Shown: in pieces, positions 13,556 to 24,778 of the stretch
How positions within the stretch are numbered: the stretch's first letter is position 1
How the letters are laid out: every line of letters begins with the position of its first letter
Position numbers and translations under genes: made by a program
NCBI GenBank assembly: GCA_963556495.2
Contig: OY747704.1
Coordinates: 40,011,001 to 40,075,000, forward strand
Source: Valencia hispanica
Lineage: Eukaryota > Chordata > Actinopteri > Cyprinodontiformes > Valenciidae
Direction of reading: 5' to 3'
Length of the DNA: 64,000 nucleotides
Notes under the pieces: model-generated
The model's input: the letters and a program-made list of their open reading frames with translations, nothing else
The model's database searches: none
Told to the model about the DNA's origin: nothing

Positions 13556-13632
13556 CGTGGTCTGTGATTTTACAAGACACCAGATATAGCTCTTTCAGAC
13601 TTCTTCCTTCCTTGGCGATGATTTCGACACAC
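13556..13632 (-). CDS. fbxl17: fbxl17 internal coding exon (leucine-rich repeat segment)
   Basis: FBXL17 is the substrate-recognition subunit of an SCF-type (SKP1-CUL1-F-box) ubiquitin ligase, known for quality control of BTB-domain dimers. On the minus strand the exon follows a pyrimidine-rich acceptor (..tgtgtctctgtag) and ends at ACCACG|GTAGGA. Its 77 bp read as 1 + 25 codons + 1, giving CVEIIAKEGRSLKELYLVSC then KITDH. This is a leucine-rich-repeat unit that closely matches the FBXL17 segment I remember (CVEVIAKEG.., KELYLVSCKITD, then Ala). The last base G fits the first base of that Ala codon. The split codon at the start (xxG) fits the Arg that precedes the Cys in known FBXL17. No other fbxl17 exon was recognised. 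Another FBXL paralogue is possible but the match is specific. Confidence 0.9.
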
Positions 13633-15750
13633 CTACAGAGACACAAAAACACAGCAGATCTTGTAAATCTCACTTCAAGTGTGTGTGTGCATCAATATGC
13701 ATCGTAATTATAATTTTCAAAATCTTGTTTTTTAATGCAAACAGTCTCCTATATGTAGGTATTTCTGATTGACAGATTTCACTTTAGATACTGACAATCA
13801 GACTGCACATTGCCTGTTAGAACATTTCTGCCATTCGTTGTGACAAAAAACAAATCACATCCACCAATTTTCACAAATGGCGGGACCACTCCAACACATA
13901 ATTATTATTAGATCTAAACCATTCCTTCCATTGTCCTGCTGGGAGGTGAAGGTAAGTCACCCAGTTTAAAGTATTTTGCAGCCTTTAAAGGTTTTCTTTC
14001 AAGGTTTAACCAATATTTCGCTACATCCATCTGTCCCAGATGTCTTGCATGTAGGCCTAACAGCAAAATTATGGTCTCACCTTTTTTCTTATGTTTGCTT
14101 TGTCCCCTAAAAGACTAGGATCAAACTTTTTTTTTTTTTTTTGTTCTGCCACTCTTCCAAAAAGATCAGATTCACAGAGTTTGTGACTAAAAGTTATTGT
14201 ATCAACACATTCTCCCACCCGAGTTGTGGATCTCTGATGCTCATTGCACATTTTGGCTTCTAGTCTTAGTAATGTGTTGGTAGGTTTGCAGCTTTAAAAT
14301 AATTTCATTTAGGGGTATCAAACTAAAAGGGGCTGACAAGGTTTTACAGATCAGTATAAAAAAATAAATAAAAATAATTCTTCCACTTCAAAATTCTGTA
14401 CTATTTAGCCTGTCTATCACATAAGATCTCAAGTTAGTGACATGAGAAAATGCGAAAAACTTTAACAGAGTAAGGATATATGCAGGGATCCATATATCCA
14501 CTGTGATTCACTGCCACATTGAGAAGTTCTTTCTTTGAGGAACACAGTTCTTTACATGTGGGAATACCCCAGCATAAAGGTTAAACAGTACTGCCGCAGG
14601 GTCAAAACTGCTCACACATTCTGCCTCCATTTATTTTACCATACATTAATAATTAAACACCTGGTTTGATGAAAGAAGCAAGCACCAGCAAAAGCAGGAT
14701 TGTTGTGCGTACGTGTACGCACACACATCTACAGCTTTGCAGGGTTGCTCACTTCAAAGAGGAATATCTGGATTCATCCCACTGCCTGAAACCCAGAGGA
14801 TCAACAGAGCATGTGTGCATGTGTGAGAGAGGAAGGATACGCAGGGGAGGCCCGAAGGCAAGATCAGAGTATCTGTATCAAGTGATTCTCTTTAAATGCC
14901 TGTAATGAGAGGAGTGCATGCAACAACTAGATTTTGATCTTTGCATTTGACCCATTAACCTTCAGGAGAAACCGTTTTGATCTCACGTTGGTGTTGTATC
15001 ATGAAAATTAACAAGACAGAAAAACAAGAACACACGCAGGCTCTCGGGGTGTTTGGCTCGCTGCTGTCGATGAGCTTCATGTCTAAGGGAAACACAGAAA
15101 CAATTCTGAAGTATTTGTTGTGGTACGCTGTTCTGGGATGCAAGGAGAATGACTGACAGCTGAGGTTATATTTGCTCAAAAACAGCTGGCTTATGCCGAA
15201 CTGAGCTCAAACAAGTGTGAGAGTTTGTGGGCTGTTGTTTCTTTCATGCTGTTTATCCTGCATCTTTCTCTAGCAAACAAGAGCGAAAATAGGATTCTGA
15301 TCAACTAGGGAATTCAGTGTGACAAAGTTTGCAAAAAACTTGATTGGTGAGTTTTTTTATGGGTGGTTTTTGTCCCAGGATTCACTTAAGGTGGCACAAT
15401 CCACGGATGTCCCTCAAGGTGTGATATATCACACTGAAGGATCAAGGAGGAAGAGATGCAAGTGACAGAAAAGTTGAAATGTGCGGCATATTTCTGAAGA
15501 AATCCATATGACTGAGCGCAGCCAAAGTTGTTAAAATGTGCACTGGCCTGTCTGCTTTAGTTCACTGGACTGCATCTCTTATTTTGCCTTTTCTATCACA
15601 TTTTCTCTTCCAGCGGTCCGGCAGGCCTCTCCACGTTATCAGGCTGTCCTTTTTCCACTTTGTCACTTCCCTCTCCCACCTCATTTATTTTGCTGTCTGA
15701 ATCTAGTTTTTTTCTGAACTAAACCCTCCCACTCTCCATCTGTGGCCTCC
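13633..15750. other. fbxl17 intron upstream of the exon
   Basis: The acceptor pyrimidine tract adjoins 13633. The rest is AT-rich with a poly-T run near 14130 and a near-palindrome around 14703 (tgcgtacgtgtacgca). No further FBXL17 repeat unit was found on the minus strand. Confidence 0.55.
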
Positions 15751-15752
15751 GC

Positions 15753-15754
<2 letters not shown>

Positions 15755-15836
<82 letters not shown>

Positions 15837-15845
15837 TATATATGA

Positions 15846-15895
<50 letters not shown>

Positions 15896-15916
15896 GTGTG
15901 TGTGTGTGTGTGTGTA
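15755..15916. repeat. Compound (AT)n/(AC)n/(GT)n microsatellite
   Basis: About 66 bp of AT alternation leads into AC runs broken by tatatatgaatata, then AC again, then (AT)4 and GT. AC followed by GT makes the right part self-complementary. It creates artificial open frames of Ile-Tyr and Val-Cys repeats, which are not genes. Confidence 0.97.
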
Positions 15917-18630
15917 AAACAAAGGCAAAAAAAAAAAACTAAGGCTCCAATCCAAATAGAAAAGAGACCTGTTGCAATTGGCCATTCCTGAACCAGTCTT
16001 GAACTGCTGCCAGCCAGCTTAGATTGAGTTAAGCCTTGAGGATCACAATATCATGCTGAGTGTCCTGAGGCTGCAGCATTAGAACCGCTAATGAATGAAT
16101 GCCCTGGGAAGAGCCAGTGAGGAAACAGATAAAAAAGAAAGCAATGATTCAGGGATGCTGCGACGAAGGCGGAGCGCATCCTCTGGGAGCTTGTTACACT
16201 GCACCCAGGTCCCCGGGGTGAGCGCAAAAGCAATTAGATCAGACAGCAATGAATGAAGGAGGGAGCAGGGAAAGACTGAGAACAACTACAGCAGGAAGCA
16301 GAGTCAGTAGGAATCTCTATATAGAATCAGGGCGGATGCATCATGGGAGACTGGCGGCGCAAAAGAAGGGAAGAAAAAAAAAATCAGACTGGAGTGGAGG
16401 GAAATGGGAAAGATGGGAATGAGGTGTGGGGGCTGACAGCTGAGTCGAGGCATGGCGTATGCCACATGAAAAGCAATCAAGATTCAAGAACATGAACCCC
16501 AAAAGGCTCTACTAACATAAATTAGTGATCTAATCGTTTTCGATAATGTACAGAGCGTCTAACAAAAGCCCAAGTTGAATCTAGAGCCCACCATTTTTAT
16601 ATTAAGCCACTTTACCAGTGGTAAGGTTAAGTAAAATTTAACAATGTGGTGAGAGGAATGTGGAGAGAAGAGGAGAAAAAGTGTTAATTAAATTTGAACT
16701 GGGTCCAGTTGCTATGCTCTTTGGTCTCAACACACAGAGGATTAGTAAAGTCAACCAGAAAAGAGTGTTTTGTGTTTTAACATATTGCTCAAGAGAAAAT
16801 AGTTGAAACAAGTTATTTAAGTATATTGTATAAAAACACACAGATTCTTTCTCAAAGACATTAAATAAGACAAAACTTTTCCTGTTTTAGGTAATTTAGG
16901 ATTAATAAAAGTATTTCTTTTTTCAAAATGCCATACAGAGACTGTTTTTAGAGAACTTGAAAAGCTTGTTTTGGGTATCCTTCCACAGTTGTTGGCGAAA
17001 TATAACAGTCTCAGAATGGAGTTTTTTATTTTCAAAGATGAAATCATGACTGAAAAAAGGCCTATCTTCTGTTTTTTACCCCAGGTAAATATGATGATAT
17101 TTAACAGAAAGAACAAGATGAGTATTTAAATTGTTTTATTTTTAAATACAAACTATGTATTTTATGCATTTTTGTCATGCTGAATTTGGCATATTCCATA
17201 TTTCTGTGTTTACTTAGTTAACTTTTTCTGTTGTGGCATGTTGTGGCAATAAATACCATATTTGGCTTCTAAAAATTAAATAAACTTGCTTTTGTGGTTT
17301 GAAAATATCTTAATTATTGATAGAGTTATCAAAAGTTTAGAGTATATTTTTTATCTAGTGTCAGCCCCATCAATGAGTCAAAAAAGGAGGTAGAACAAGT
17401 GATGGAGGCAAGCTGGAGGAAGGATTAGGAAGAGAGGCAGAACAGGAGCTGGGCTGATGAAGTGATAGAAATATCTGGCATAAAATACAGGAACAGGTGT
17501 GCTATTTTAGAAGAAAAATAAAGTGGGAAAGTAAAAAAAATCAAAGAGATAATTATTTTTAAAATTAGGAGTTGAGAAAGTATGATAAAATTAAAAAGAA
17601 GAGAAGAAAGTGTTGCAACCCAAGGGGTAAATGATGATCACAAGTGACAAGGCTGAGAAGTTTACGAAAGGGAAAAATGCTCTAATAAAAAAAAGCCTGG
17701 AGAGAATATTTTTGATTCAGTTATGTAGCTTTCTCGTGTGCAGCTCATGGCCATTTTTCCTGGTATAATGACAATAAACCCCTTTTCATTGCAACAAAGT
17801 GCATTAGTGTAACCAGAGGCCAAGACGAGAAAGACAACTAAAGAGAGCGAGGCTCATCAAGGGTCAGCGTGTGGTTTACTGTCACTGCACTGCTGACAAC
17901 AGCTGGAGGTTCAACAATAAAGCTGTTGCTCCCTTTCTTCAGCTCAAACTTTTCCAACTTTCATATCAAACTTTTCTATAACTTTTTTTCATGAATTAAT
18001 AAAAATTAAGCACACATTTTCTGATACATTTCCAATTATGTAACCCATACTGCTGCACCTTCAGAAACTTTTCTGAACCCTTTTCTGATACCTTTTCTGC
18101 TCTAGTTCTCTAGCAGCCAACTAATGATGCCTACCAAAGAACTGAACCTCCTAACTGAATGATTGGGATAAAAAAAAATATTCATCAAAAGAGGGCAAAA
18201 CTTTTGTCTTGTTACTGTTCTAAATGCTAATAGGATGTTAAAGTTGAACAAATTTTGTAGCTTTCTGTTAAAAAGGTTTATTTTGTATTTCTAGGGCAGA
18301 GGTTGCTGATTCTGCATCCCTCTGCACCTTGAATAAAACAATAAAACAAATTTGATCACATTATCTTTTATTTACCAAGATTCCAAGGTCTAAGTATTTG
18401 GTATGAAACACAATGGACATTTAATTCTTTAGATTTCAAATGCACTAAAAACATTTTTTTAATTGAAGGGGTAAACAACAAAACCCCCAGACAGTTTCAA
18501 GACCGTAATCATAAAAGTAGGTCCCCAGTAAAAGGTAGAAACAATTTCATAACATAATTACCCTTCTGTCTAATAAAAATTTTATTCACATGTGTATATT
18601 ATTAGGACTATGAGTTAAAAATGTTAAGTG
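15917..18630. other. Non-coding stretch, candidate conserved element near 16060..16340
   Basis: No gene is seen. The part at 16060..16340 is less AT-rich and free of recognisable repeats, with phrases such as agcgcaaaagcaattagatc, typical of conserved intronic elements. Only alignment to other fish could show this. From 16500 to 18630 the sequence is AT-rich and featureless. Confidence 0.35.
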
Positions 18631-18639
18631 TGTTGCATG

Positions 18640-19140
18640 TATTTAAAGCCTGATAAAAACAAGGACCCTTTAATAAAATCCAGCACCAAAAATTCCTTCA
18701 GAAGTCACTGTATTCCTGATGTGTTTAATTAATCTTAGCATATGTCCATTTTGTGAAGGCCAAAGAGGTTTTTGAAGAGAAAATAATTGAAAGAACAGCT
18801 TTATAAAGACCAAGCAGCACTTGAAATACATCAGGAATATGGTTTTGCAGAAGCATTGCTTGTATAAAACAACATCTCAAGTATTGAATGTGTCAATCTA
18901 TCGTCCAAAAATAGAAAGAGAATGGCACAACTGCAAACCTATAAAAATCTATCAGTTCACCCAAACTGGCAGGTAGGGCAAATAATCAGTCAAAAGCAAA
19001 AGAATCATGGTAACTCTGAAGGAGCTGCAAAGATCCACAACTAAGGTGGGAGAACAACTATTTGTCATATACTTCTCAAATGTGACATTCATACCCATTG
19101 CAAGAAGAAAGCCACTGTTGAAGGAATCTCTGTTTTGCAA
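18640..19140 (+). mobile_element. Tc1-like transposase remnant
   Basis: Plus-strand pieces read as a Tc1-like transposase with stops and shifts. One piece around 18925 gives NL-stop-KSISSPKLAGRA, and one around 19006 gives MVTLKELQRSTTKVGE followed by ARRKPLLKES. These match the helix-turn-helix (paired-like) DNA-binding part of Tc1 transposases. Upstream phrases (cagcaccaaaaattccttca, ttataaagaccaagcagcac) match the usual 5' region. The DDE catalytic half is absent, because the copy ends at the LINE fragment. Confidence 0.8.
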
Positions 19141-19159
19141 TGACCAGATATTTTGGGTT

Positions 19160-19800
19160 TACATGTAAAACACCTTAGGCCAAAGTTCAATGATTGACTT
19201 TGTTGTCATTTCATCTGATTTGTGGCCGCATCTTGGACAAAGAAGGGCAAACAAGCTTTCAACCTGGTGGTGATTTGGCTCTGATGCTGGTGGGTCCCAG
19301 TTAGACCTTGCAGATCCAAATTTATAGTGAGGGTCAACTGGGAACATCTGGAAGAGTATTCTGTCAGTAAGAGCTTCAACTCATACCTCCGGCAAGACTT
19401 TTAACATATACCCGGGAGGCAGAAGACATTGAGTCTGATTGGGTCATGCTGTGTGTCTCCATTTTTGAGGTGACTAACTGGAGCTGCAGCCACAAGGTGG
19501 TCAGTGCCTGTCTAGGACCTCCTCAATACTACCAGAAGGTGGAAGCAGAGTCTCTGCACTTCAGGTCAGTTCCTCCAATCTCTGGAGATTTAGTCACCGA
19601 GGTGGTTAAAAAGCTTCTCTGTAGCAGGTTCCTGGTGATGGATGAGATTTGCCGGGATTTTTTTAAAGCTTTGAATGTTGTAAGGGTTGTGTTGGTTGAC
19701 AAATCTGTGCAACATCACATGGACATCGAGGGTAGTACCCCTGGATTGGCAAACTGGGGTGGTGGTTCCCCCATTTAAAAAGGGGGAACGTATCATGTGC
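19160..19800 (+). mobile_element. Non-LTR retrotransposon (LINE) fragment, endonuclease end to RT start
   Basis: The order of plus-strand phrases follows a common fish LINE. 19185..19240 matches the IDFVVISSDLWPHLG-type end of the endonuclease. 19270..19340 covers the HHQV and VRVNWEHL-like area. 19560..19790 gives PPISGDLVTEVVKKLL, MDEICRDFFKALNVV and a GVVVP-like start of the reverse transcriptase. A large internal deletion and frameshifts are evident. The copy is inactive and 5' and 3' truncated. The clade is not certain. Confidence 0.75.
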
Positions 19801-21440
19801 TCCATGCAGTAAAACTAAAGGTCTTTGACTCTTCTGTCTAAGTTAGTGATCACGTCTTTGTTATCTGTTGTGCAATCTGTGGTTAAACCTTGACAAAGAC
19901 AAGTGATCAGTGATTTAATTCCTTGCTCACCGTTTGATCAAACCTAACTTCCCTTTCGAGGATGTTGCCATGGTTGTACAGTGAATTAGACAGCTGGAAA
20001 GCTTGTATAGGAGCTGTGTCGGGTGTTGTACAGTCCTCTCATTGTTCCTACTTGTGATGATCACTGTTCAGTTTTCAAACAACATCCAGTTGATCAAATG
20101 TCTTTTTTTCTTTTTCCCCCACAAAAAAAGGAGTTAGTGTTTAGAAGAAATAACTATTTCTCCTTCACCACCAATCCTCACATGTTATACAAATGATAAA
20201 ATATAGGTCCAGAATTGTAATTTTGGTCGGTTTTAGAAGATTATCCATGGAGCATGCCCAGTCCAGACAATGTGTACACATTCAGCCAAATTGAAAAGTA
20301 TCTGCAGTGAAGCAATATAAAAGCACCCTGGACAGGAATGGAGGGACAACGTGATGAGAATAGCCTTGTGTTTGTGTGTGTGCGAAGTGTGTTGTTTGTG
20401 CTTTTGTGAATGCAAGCATGTGTCTCTCAGAGGTGAAGCTAATCTTCTTTTATGCAGCACAGCCAGAGGTATCCAAGCAGACAGGCGGCAAAGGGGACGA
20501 ATAGTAACAATACTTGAGAGAAACAGAGTTCCATATTTATCACAAAGGCTGCAGACAGCCTTGCAGCCAAGCAACATGTGTAGCGCTTTGCTTTAGCTAG
20601 GCCATCACAATGGTCCAAGAACAAAGAGGTGGCTGGGAGGAGAACTGTAGGTAGGTACGCTTGTGCGACGCCGACCAACACAGGCCCTCGTCTCATCCCG
20701 TCTCCTCACACGGTCCACAATTACACGGCTGTCTGGCCACACAAAAGGGGCAGGGGAATAAAAATGGATGATTTTTCGAATGAGGAGTGTGAAAAAGAAA
20801 AAAAAGCAAGCCTGAAATGTATGAAGAAAAGCTATTGAAAGTCTAGCAAGAGGTTGAAAACATAAAAGCATGAGGAGGAGGCAGCAATTGTGACACAGAA
20901 GACTACAGACTTGGCCGTCTGTCTCTCTGCTTAATGAAATGGAAGGGCGGAGCAGCACAGTAGGAGGAGGAGGAGAGCGAGACGAGACGGTTTATACTTC
21001 TGCGGAGGAAGCTCTTGCAAAATGATTCTTGCTGTAAATTTACTTTATATCACCCATAAATCGATATGCAAGTGCAAAGAGAGCATGGCTCGTGCTTCTT
21101 CAGGATATGTGCAACTTTGAGCTGCTGGAATCTTCTGTGCAAAAAAACTTTTTCATTGTCCTAATATAAATTCAAATAAAAATATCCAATACCCCAGAAG
21201 AGCTCTTCAGTAAGCAAATACTTGATACTAAAACAAAGCAATAATCTTAAAATGAAGCAGTATAAGTTTTATAGAATGTGAGGGGCCATCTTTATGGCTT
21301 TTAAAAAAGCTGACCTTCTGATAATGTGAATAAGCTTAGACTATGGTCTGTTGCTCACTTAGAGCTTGACTAAAGCCAATTCATTAAGAAATAACATTCT
21401 GTGCTTTCCCCCCACATCAAAATGTTTGTATTATGGCAAC
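19801..21440. other. Non-coding stretch, no gene seen
   Basis: The open frames at 20233..20577, 20439..20696 and 20605..20958 (all minus) have no recognisable domain and lack a consistent splice frame. A purine-rich strand (gaggagga runs near 20970) is the only compositional feature. Confidence 0.45.
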
Positions 21441-21449
21441 AGAATTAGG

Positions 21450-21990
21450 AGAAAAGTCATATTTTAATTCTAAGAACATGTTTCTTCTGCCTGGAAGTAT
21501 TCATGTTTTGGAGCAGCACTCCCAATATCCTGACCTGAATCTTAGAGAATCTGTGTTAAAGATTTGGGTGATGGAAGTGATCGGCAAAAATAAATCGTCA
21601 AAATAGCAGTGAAAACATGCAAAATGCTGGTCAGCAATTATTTGAAGGGTTCGATTGCTGTTATGCTAACAAAGATAGTTTTCCTAATTATTTATAAATG
21701 AAAAAATCTGTTTAAAATTCTATGCTAATTATTTATTTCAGAGTTAATACTCCTTTCACTTTGTTTTATTATCTTTTGAGTGAAGCCAGTCTCATTTCTA
21801 ACCAGGAACAAAGTTATATTTAAAAAAAATAAATCTGCCAAGGGTATGAACAATTTAGGGCTTAATGCTATTGATTATGAACACATGAATAATAGTCCGT
21901 TTAAGTTTGTTGCAACTAACAGTTACTTTTTTCCCAAGTTCTCACACCTATATTACAGGAAGAAACAGTGCTCAATTAAGTATTTTTAAA
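21450..21990 (+). mobile_element. Tc1-like transposon 3' half remnant
   Basis: The segment near 21515 (agcactcccaatatcctgac, then ctgaatcttagagaatctg) is the decayed SPDLNPIEN region of a Tc1 transposase; here it reads SQYPDLNLRES. Next comes tgctggtcagcaattatttg, the coding C-terminus, and then the tail aatactcctttcactttgtt. It is the same family as the remnant at 3165..3530. Confidence 0.7.
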
Positions 21991-22536
21991 AATAAATTTA
22001 AAAAAAGCTTTACCAGTCAATTTAATAATTAAATAAATGTAAAACTTATACAGTAACTACAAAAATTGCTTTTTCTACCATCTAAGTCACCACAAAGGAA
22101 AAAAAAAAGAACATACAAAAATAACTTGTGCTGTACAAACGATAAGTAAAAACAGGCAAATTTAGAGGTTGGGATTTCTATAGTCTCTTGAGGCTCCAAT
22201 ATTAACTTTTCCAACTCTGAAAAAATACATTATGTTTCTCAACCATGAAGATTGAGGTAGTGGTAAAAAATTTATCATCTGATGCTAGAAAAGAACTAAA
22301 GAGATTTATTTTAGGCAAGTTACAGATTATTTTTTTAATCAGCTTCCGAATACCCAAATACAGCAATCTGTAGAAGAGTTTTAATTTCTACCTGAAATTG
22401 TTGCAAAAGACTTCCAATGGACGTCCACCCTTGAACAGGACTCCAAAATATATCTAAGATTACAAAGGCTTTTGGAACATCTATCACATACATTGGTCAT
22501 ATCTGGGAATATTTTAAGGAGTTTATATTTATTGGA

Positions 22537-22551
22537 ATGGACTTTATAACC
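22537..22551. repeat. Target-site duplication, left copy of SINE
   Basis: ATGGACTTTATAACC is repeated exactly at 22873..22887 on the other side of the SINE. Confidence 0.9.
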
Positions 22552-22872
22552 GGGCTGCACAGTGGCACCAAGAAGGCCTGGGTTTGAATCCCGGCCTGGG
22601 GTCTTTCTGCATGGAGTTTGCATGTTCACCTTGTGCATGCGTGGGTTCTCTCCAGGTACTTTGGCTTCCTCCCACAGTCCAAAAACACGAATCTTCGGTG
22701 AATTGGTCTTGGTGTGTGCGTGCATGGTTGTTTGTTCTGTATGTCTCTGTGTTGCCCTATGAAAGACTGGCGACATGTCCAGGGTGTTCCCCGCCTCTCG
22801 CCACGTGACTGCTGGAGATAGGCACCAGCCCCCCACCCCCCCATAGGATGGATGGGTACAGATATTGGATGG
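22552..22872 (+). mobile_element. tRNA-headed SINE, 321 bp, complete with duplication
   Basis: The head gggctgcacagtggc is followed by a B-box-like GGTTTGAATCC, while part of the A-box area is deleted. The body has tctttctgcatggagtttgc, cttcctcccacagtcc and gactggcgacatgtcc. The 3' end is a ggatgg repeat tail. A perfect 15-bp duplication brackets it. The open frames here (22381..22836 and others) are translations of the SINE and not genes. Confidence 0.9.
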
Positions 22873-22887
22873 ATGGACTTTATAACC
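22873..22887. repeat. Target-site duplication, right copy of SINE
   Basis: Exact second copy of the 15-bp sequence at 22537..22551. It directly follows the ggatgg tail. Confidence 0.9.
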
Positions 22888-24743
22888 TACTTAACACTGC
22901 ATCAACTGGAATCTTGCAAAAGAGGAACATAAGCTCATGTATTATATGTATATGTACAGGTAATAGCTGTTAAATACTATTAAGTGTATATTTAAAAAAT
23001 AAAACCATGCATACTGCATGTTTTGTAGGTTTTATTATATTTATGGAATTAGAAGCTTGTAATATACACTTTCTATAATTATGTGTGTGACCATGTTTAT
23101 TTGTAGGTGTCCACCATGTGTGTGTACGTGTGTGTAATTTCCAGCAGTTTGAATCAGGGTCTGCTTTGGCAATTAGGGCCAGGATGATTTCCCAGGCTAG
23201 CATGCTGTACCCACCGCTCAAATGAGAATCACATTCCTATTGTGTTCCACAGCCGTTAATCATGTTTTCAAACGCCTTCGCAAACCGGAGGGGCATTGCA
23301 GCAGCTTGTCATCAGCCAGCTCAAAAATGTGCCGACGGGGTCATAACCGGTGTCATGAGTGTCGATCACGCTATGCGCTCCCGTTCAACCTGTAGTTTGC
23401 TTTTTCTTTCTTTTTGCTGAGTTTGAAGATGAAGAAAACACAAAAGAACACTTAGGAGGCCAACAAAGCAGCTATTCATGGGGACATTTTCAGGCATCTT
23501 GTTAAAATAAAGTTTTTGGGTTTTTTAAGGATTAGTTTTTTAGAAAGTGAGAATTTCCTGATTAACGTTCTCCTTGCCTATCCTGTCAGTTTAGGGGGAG
23601 ATTTGCAATTGTGCCAGATTCTCTCTTTTTACAAATTATTTAGATCATGTTTTTTTTAAGCCAAACCCTGCTTTGAACTCCTTCACAACTTTATTCTGAC
23701 CCTTTCAGTCCGTTTTTTGGTTTTCGTGATGCTGATTGTTTACTTAAATTCTCTAACAAATCTCTGAGGCTCTCACAGAACAACTGGATTAAAATTGAGA
23801 TTAAAATACACACAGACTATCTACGAAGTAGAGGACTTCTGAAAAAAAATTGGTTGGGCTACATTTTATTACTAGACCACAAAACAGCTGAAAAGCATTT
23901 TTACTTCTCCTTACACATGATTATGAATTATTTTGTGGTTTTCTACCACATAAGGTTCACTAAAATAGAACTCTCTTTGTAATGTAACAAAATGTAGAAA
24001 AGTTATTCAGGTGTAAATACTTGCATTGTAATTGAAGCTAAACATTTGGTTGTCTGAAACATATTTCAGGAATACAAAATACAAATGTAACAAAGGAGTC
24101 AATTTGTATATCAAAAACTGCAAAGAGAAAGTTAGCTAAGCACTTTTGTGAGGTGAAGTGGCAGTTATTCACTTGAAGTTCATCCAAATGGAGAGCCTGT
24201 TACACTGCCAACACCGACAGGCCTCCGTGAGGCTCATGCACAAATAGCATTATAAGGCAGCTTCTTGGGTTGCCAACAGAAACCAAAAAGGGGGCCTGCC
24301 ATCATCTCTTCACTCTGCCTCTGCTATTCCTTCCTCCATTGCTCCCAAGGAGTCTCCCCTGAGGACATGCAAGTGAGATACTCACCTGTAAATGAACAAC
24401 TGGCTTTCTGTAAAGCAATGTCATGGTCCTATCTGCCTCCACGGTCAGCCCACCGCGGCCAAAACACAATAAATAACTCAGAGGAGGATGAGCAGTGCCC
24501 TGTGGCAGATGGCGATAACGCTTACAGCCTCAGGTCTGAGATGACACAGTGGTTCGCAGCGGCTGTGTGAGGGTGTGAGTCTGAATGAATGCAGGAGAGA
24601 AAAGTAGATGATCTTTACCCATGTGAGACGAACAGTTAAGTTAGAGATAGCTGCCAGTAATAGATGTCCCAGCGGGGAACAAAAGTCTGTTATTTCTGCT
24701 AGACGTAGGGTCGGGTAGAATAGGAGAAATTGCTAAAGATGAA

Positions 24744-24778
<35 letters not shown>

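Noticed and set aside
15681..15985. Several open frames with Ile-Tyr and Val-Cys repeats
   Set aside because: They are translations of the compound AT/AC/GT microsatellite.
22381..22836. 151-codon minus-strand open frame
   Set aside because: It is mostly the antisense of the SINE at 22552..22872; similar frames appear in the SINE at 36432.
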